Shown here: piece by piece, positions 59,560-64,000 of the stretch
Position numbering within the stretch: position 1 is the first letter of the stretch
Layout of the letters: each line of letters begins with the position of its first letter
From: Escarpia spicata
Taxonomy: Eukaryota > Annelida > Polychaeta > Sabellida > Siboglinidae
Assembly (NCBI GenBank): GCA_963995525.1
Contig: OZ023210.1
Span: forward strand, 28,709,249 to 28,773,248
Length of the DNA: 64,000 nucleotides
Direction: 5' to 3'
Position numbers and translations under genes: made by a program
Notes under the pieces: model-generated
Told to the model about the DNA's origin: nothing
What the model saw: only the letters and a program-made list of their open reading frames with translations
Database searches by the model: none

Positions 59560-60640
59560 CCCACAGGCATATATACAAGGCAACTTATGCATCACCAGAT
59601 CATCGGACAGAAAACCAGATAGACGAGTTTTGCATCAGCAAGAAAATACCAGTGATCAGGACATGAAAGTAAGAAGATGAGCTGATGCAGCCTCAGACCA
59701 CCATTTGTTCGTGGCGAGGTTGAAGATAAAGCTAAAGAGAAACTGGACGGGAACATCAGGAGTGAGGCAGAAATACAACATCAGCTTTCTGCAGGACACA
59801 CAGAAGAAACAGGAATATAGGCTGACCCTCAGAAACAAGTTCCAGACATTACAAGAGCTACAAGACAAAGAGGACACTCTTGAAGGATGCTGGAGAAAGG
59901 TAAAATAAGCAGTGACATCCACATGCCAAGCTGTGCTTGGACCGAGGAACACACAGAGGAAGGACTGGATGTCAGCGGACATCTTGAACAAGACCAAACA
60001 GAGAAGAAAAAAAAAGCAGCTGTGAACAACAACCATACTCGAATATCCAAAGCAGGAGAACAGGAAAAATATGCAGAAGCAAACAGGGAGGTAAAAAGGA
60101 GTGCAAGGTCTGACAAATGGCACTACATAGAGCACCTTGGTGAAGAAGCTGAGGAGGCGGCAAGAAATGGGAACATGAGGAAACTATACGACACAGCAAG
60201 GAAACTGTCCGACAAATACGGCAAGCCAGAACATCCAGTCAAGGTTAAGGATGGTAACCCCCTCACAAGAGCAGGTGGGCAACTAAACTGATGGGCCAAG
60301 CACTTTGAAGAACTATTGAACTGACCAGCACCTGCAAACTCACCCAATGTCCCCCCTGCAGAAACCGATCTCCCCATAGACCTACCAGAGAAGAGATCAG
60401 GAGGGCAATCCAGGAACAGAAACAGGCCCAGACAACATTCCAGCAGAAGCCTCGAAAGAAAATATAAACACAACAGTGGAGAAGCTCTACCCACTCTTCC
60501 AGAAGATCTGGGAGGAAGAGCAGGTGCCAGCAAAATGAAAGCCTTTTTTAAGGAGGGCTACATCTTTAAGCTGCCCAAGAAGGACGACCTCTGCAACAGT
60601 GCCAACTACACAGGCATTGGTTTACTGAGACTTTATTTTT
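59560..60640 (+). mobile_element. RTE-like LINE fragment: end of endonuclease and start of RT region
   Basis: The endonuclease end DAASDHHLFVARLKIKLKRN is at about 59680-59740. A connector follows (LQELQDKEDTLEGCWRKVK, then DWMSADILNKTKQRRKKKAA). Next are LGEEAEEAARNGNMRKLYDT and ARKLSDKYGKPEHPVKVKDG, a stop, WAKHFEELLN, and EEEQVPA...LPKKDDLCNSANYTGI. This order is familiar from RTE-like elements often mis-annotated as craniofacial-development-like proteins. Stops at about 59908 and 60291 and frameshifts kill it. The RT catalytic core is absent: it ends abruptly near 60625. Confidence 0.78.
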
Positions 60641-60649
60641 AAAGTGGGA

Positions 60650-62980
60650 GATTCTAGTGAAATCTGGCTTTTCCCAACGGATGACATGTTTAGACACGCC
60701 CCTGATGTTTGACCATTTTTGAAGTGACATGTTCAATGCCTGCTTCCTCAACATGTACACATATGAATATGTCAGCTCATGTGTTGGTTTCTTGTATTCC
60801 CTTCAATTCATAATTACACTTATAAGAAGCAACTGTTTTATAATACCACACAGTACATCATGCGGACGTAATATTTTAGTAGTTACAGTGCCAAAACAAA
60901 TTCAGCGATGCAAACTAGAGTAATATCCTCAGTTTGGCGAATGGAGAAGAGTGGGCTTTCTATCACAATGGTGCTGTCTGTGCAATTTAAACTATATGTC
61001 TTCCTTCAACAAGGTTATTCTAGTAAATGGCTGGGGTAATATTCTTGATTGTACTTAATAATTGTTAGTTTTTATTAACTCTTTTACATGCATAGGTTCA
61101 AAAGGATGCTGTTTGTTGCCTTTGAGTTACCGAGCCTAATATTGTTGGATTCCCCGAGAACCATCATGAGTCAACTTTGGTATCTTTTTAGAAGACTATT
61201 AAATAATTTTTAAACCGCTGATGAGTGATGACTGTATGTGAAACTGTGACTGTGCGACTCCGAATGATTTTAAACTTTACTGACCAGTCTGTAATTTCCT
61301 TAAATGTTGTGAACGCTTTTGAGTTTTAACAATTGCTTCCTTCCATTAATTTATATTGATACTCATCAGGCCACCTCTTCTGTTACGTAACAAAAAAGGT
61401 AACCTTTACCAGACTGAGTACATGTTGTCGCTATTGGGGGCAAAGTGGATTGTGGGGCGGTTCCGAAACTGCCCTGCCTCACATCCGGGGCAGAATGGGA
61501 ATCCCATAATACCTAAGCGAAGTGAGGAAAAACTGTTCAATCATGTGACAGTCATTAGCTGGGTGAAACGTGTTTTTACCGAGCTTCATATCTTAGATTT
61601 ATAGTACGACATGTGCTAGACAGATATTGCATTTGTACTCATTTGGTTGCTTGCCATAAATTCAGATTTTAAACGCGTTATGATTAAGTGTTTTATATAG
61701 AATTATATAGTTCAGTGATGTTAGTCTTAACGTGACGTTTAATCTGGAAGGAGGTATTCTTGCCATTTCAGGATAATTCCACGCAGGAAATAACGGTATT
61801 ATTCCCATTTTGCTCTGGGGTGAAGTGGGAATAAATGCTCCTCGACATCAGTTTGAAGTATTGCTTCGTTTTTGTACTTGTTAGCTTGCAATTACATAGT
61901 CAGCCCAACTGACTGCTGTTGATGCTAATTACATTTGAATGGTAAGACGACGTTGGTTTCTCTCTCTGGCATTCTCTGACAATGGCTTTATTTCTGACTG
62001 GAAAGAAACACGTGGTCAATTGCTTAAAGGCAGCGTAAAATCTTATAATTTAGCATTTAAATATATACAATTTCATATTTAAATATGTATGCAATTATTT
62101 TCCTTTAATGTCACTTACTTTAAATTAGAAATACAAATCACCAATAATATTTAATTGCTTCCAAATGCATTGCATTTACACAGTATCATGTACAATACGA
62201 GCTAGCCATATATATATATATATATATTACATGCGCTTACTGCATTATTCCCATTCTGTTCGGAGGTGAAGTCGGAATAAATGGTCTAGTTTCACATTAT
62301 TTCGATATATTTGTATAGTGACTATCACAATAACTAACTAGTATTACCATAGCGGTCACTGTGGCTGTTGGATCTAGCCAGATCTGGTGCAAAACTATGA
62401 CAAACCACCAATCATGCAGCCCTTACATCGTTCAGTCCGTGTTAAATGATACATATTTACTATCATTGGAACGACAACATAACATTCTTTATAATGGTAT
62501 AAAGTTTTTAGAAGTATTCTTCTTTTATTTGATGAACTTGTCGTCCATGATTTAGCAAAAATGCACGCCAAGAATTTCATGCCGACAGCACGTCGCGAAG
62601 GTATGGTTTTCGCAAACACCGGTCGTGGCAAATCGGAAACCCACACTTGTAATCATATTTTGATCGTATGGTTTTTAATCAACCAATGAGAAGATGTGTT
62701 GGTGTTCATTGTTGCAGGGCTGCCTACCATTACGGAAATTCACCTCAGATTACGGAATTACGGAAACTGCCGCCGTATTATTACAGAAATACAAATATCC
62801 GACTACAGGAATCAACGGTAGTTCAATACTGTGTTTAGCTTGCTGGCGGTTGCTACCGATTCCGATACGGCTGGGCATTATGGGAATTCCTATAATCACC
62901 GATTCAAAAAACGCCCGCATCATCGCTGCAATGGACAACAATCGCTGGCACAAGGTCTAGGCGCCTGCAGACATGGCGAT
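60650..62980. other. Intergenic, no gene recognised; short direct repeats
   Basis: No exon is convincing. A block of about 40 bp (ATTATTCCCATTTTGCTCTG then GGGTGAAGTGGGAATAAATG) at 61799-61838 recurs with changes at 62244-62283, and a related inverted piece (CAGAATGGGAATCCCATAAT) lies at about 61491. These may be ends of an unidentified element. The CpG-rich part after 62560 has small open frames I cannot assign. Confidence 0.35.
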
Positions 62981-62983
62981 AAT

Positions 62984-63928
62984 CACGAGCGCTTGAGTCG
63001 TTTATGCAATGTTTCTATTGTACAGTAAGTAATATAATAGAAGAGTGCGCAACATTTGTCGACGTTCGCAATGACCGCTCGCCGTTCAACATCTGTATCG
63101 TTACAATGCGACGGCAAATCCAACTTCCACGAACACAATCATATCCCCAAATGAATAAACTTTCAAAGGACCCGTCCTTTACTCAACATAAAATTGTACG
63201 TATTATCGAAAGTGGTCATTAATCACGGCACAAATCCGATACGACCAAAAAAGCCGACTCGCGTATGGTCGCGTGAAGTTTTAATCGAAAACGAGACGCG
63301 ACACACGCCTTTTTGAAAATATTCTACCCAGCGAAATGCCAACAGCGTCCTCCGTTGGAGTGCTCCTACCGCTAGCGTGATCGTGCACTTCACTTCTGTA
63401 TAAGTCAGAAAACACAACAACAATGAATTCATCAGAATACACAACATTTTGGTGAGTTGTAATAACTATGGAAAAAATATAAATAATTATGCTGTGGAAG
63501 TTGTGTTAAATGTAGTGTTTTATAATATGGGATATATATATATATTATATATACATATATATATATTGTATATATATGTATATATAATATATATATATAC
63601 ATATAAAATATATATGTATATATTTCAATAGTCAAGAAAAAATGTTAACATTTACAAATGATTCAGCAAAATGCATGCTAAATATATTGCTGTTGGCATT
63701 TCGCTGGGTAGAATATTTTCAAAAAGGTGTGTCGCGTCTCGTTTTCGATTAAAACTTCACGCGACCATACGCGAGTCAGCTTTTTTGGTTGGATTTGCCG
63801 TCGCATTGTAACGATACAGAAGTTGAACGGCGAGCGGTCATTGCGAACGTCGACAAATGTTACGCACTCTTCTATTATATTACTTACTGTACAGTAAACA
63901 CATTGCACAAACGACTCAAGCGCTCGTG
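62984..63928. repeat. Long inverted repeat with unequal arms
   Basis: The left arm 62984-63346 and right arm 63689-63928 are reverse complements (outer CACGAGCGCTTGAGTCGTTT, inner GCGAAATGCCAACAGC). The left arm carries about 121 bp (about 63125-63245) missing from the right. The spacer of about 340 bp contains an AT-rich palindromic microsatellite. Partial ORFs in each arm match each other (FVDVRNDRSPFN). Family unknown. Confidence 0.88.
63528..63626. repeat. (AT)n-rich palindromic microsatellite
   Basis: TATATATATATTATATATAC-type sequence of about 95 bp in the spacer of the inverted repeat; self-complementary. Confidence 0.9.
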
Positions 63929-64000
63929 GCGATAATGGGATAGGTCACTGGAAGATTATACCAAATTGTCGTTTCCCTCATTCATTTATATTAGGTTTTA

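Overview
The window is animal nuclear DNA: spliced mitochondrial-protein genes with GT-AG introns, non-LTR and LTR retrotransposons, DNA transposons, tRNA-derived SINEs and many minisatellites. The mix of CR1/jockey-like and RTE-like LINEs, Gypsy elements, pogo and hAT remnants and a SINE with an AAAGCGCTTTGAGC tail suggests a marine invertebrate, perhaps a lophotrochozoan such as a mollusc. The taxon is inference only.

Two host genes were reconstructed exon by exon, both on the minus strand. (1) ABAT, mitochondrial 4-aminobutyrate aminotransferase, runs from the ATG at 44152 to the stop at 8135 in 13 coding exons plus one extra alternative exon, predicting 495 residues. It keeps the PLP lysine, the CxxC iron-sulfur ligands and the substrate arginine region. 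(2) COX10, protoheme IX farnesyltransferase (heme A synthesis), runs from the ATG at 59043 to the stop at 48923 in 6 exons, predicting 528 residues. COX10 lies upstream of ABAT on the same strand with about 4.8 kb between them. Both proteins act in mitochondria; nothing in the sequence shows co-regulation.

The most notable host feature is a pair of alternative ABAT exons 8 (8a 14267-14415 and 8b 11414-11562). Both are exactly 149 nt, in the same phase, with intact splice sites, and only about 43 percent identical in protein. Using both or neither breaks the frame, as expected of mutually exclusive exons.

ABAT introns are packed with tandem repeats: an 84-bp array in intron 1 (a 500-codon open frame), 28-bp and 66-bp arrays in intron 2, and 48/43-bp and 66-bp arrays in intron 3. 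The last is an 8.9-kb satellite of about 135 units with large near-identical internal duplications.

The rest is mobile DNA. Positions 1-6464 hold a LINE tail, two broken Gypsy elements joined end to end, and a pogo-like transposase whose coding region has been invaded by a 30-bp minisatellite. ABAT introns carry LINE and SINE copies and hairpin elements. Between ABAT and COX10 lie a jockey-like LINE, close to the ABAT start, and a hAT element with terminal inverted repeats and an 8-bp target duplication. COX10 introns hold a 1.5-kb fold-back element with a matching ORF in each arm and a smaller hairpin element. Beyond COX10 there is an RTE-like LINE fragment and a long inverted repeat at the right end.
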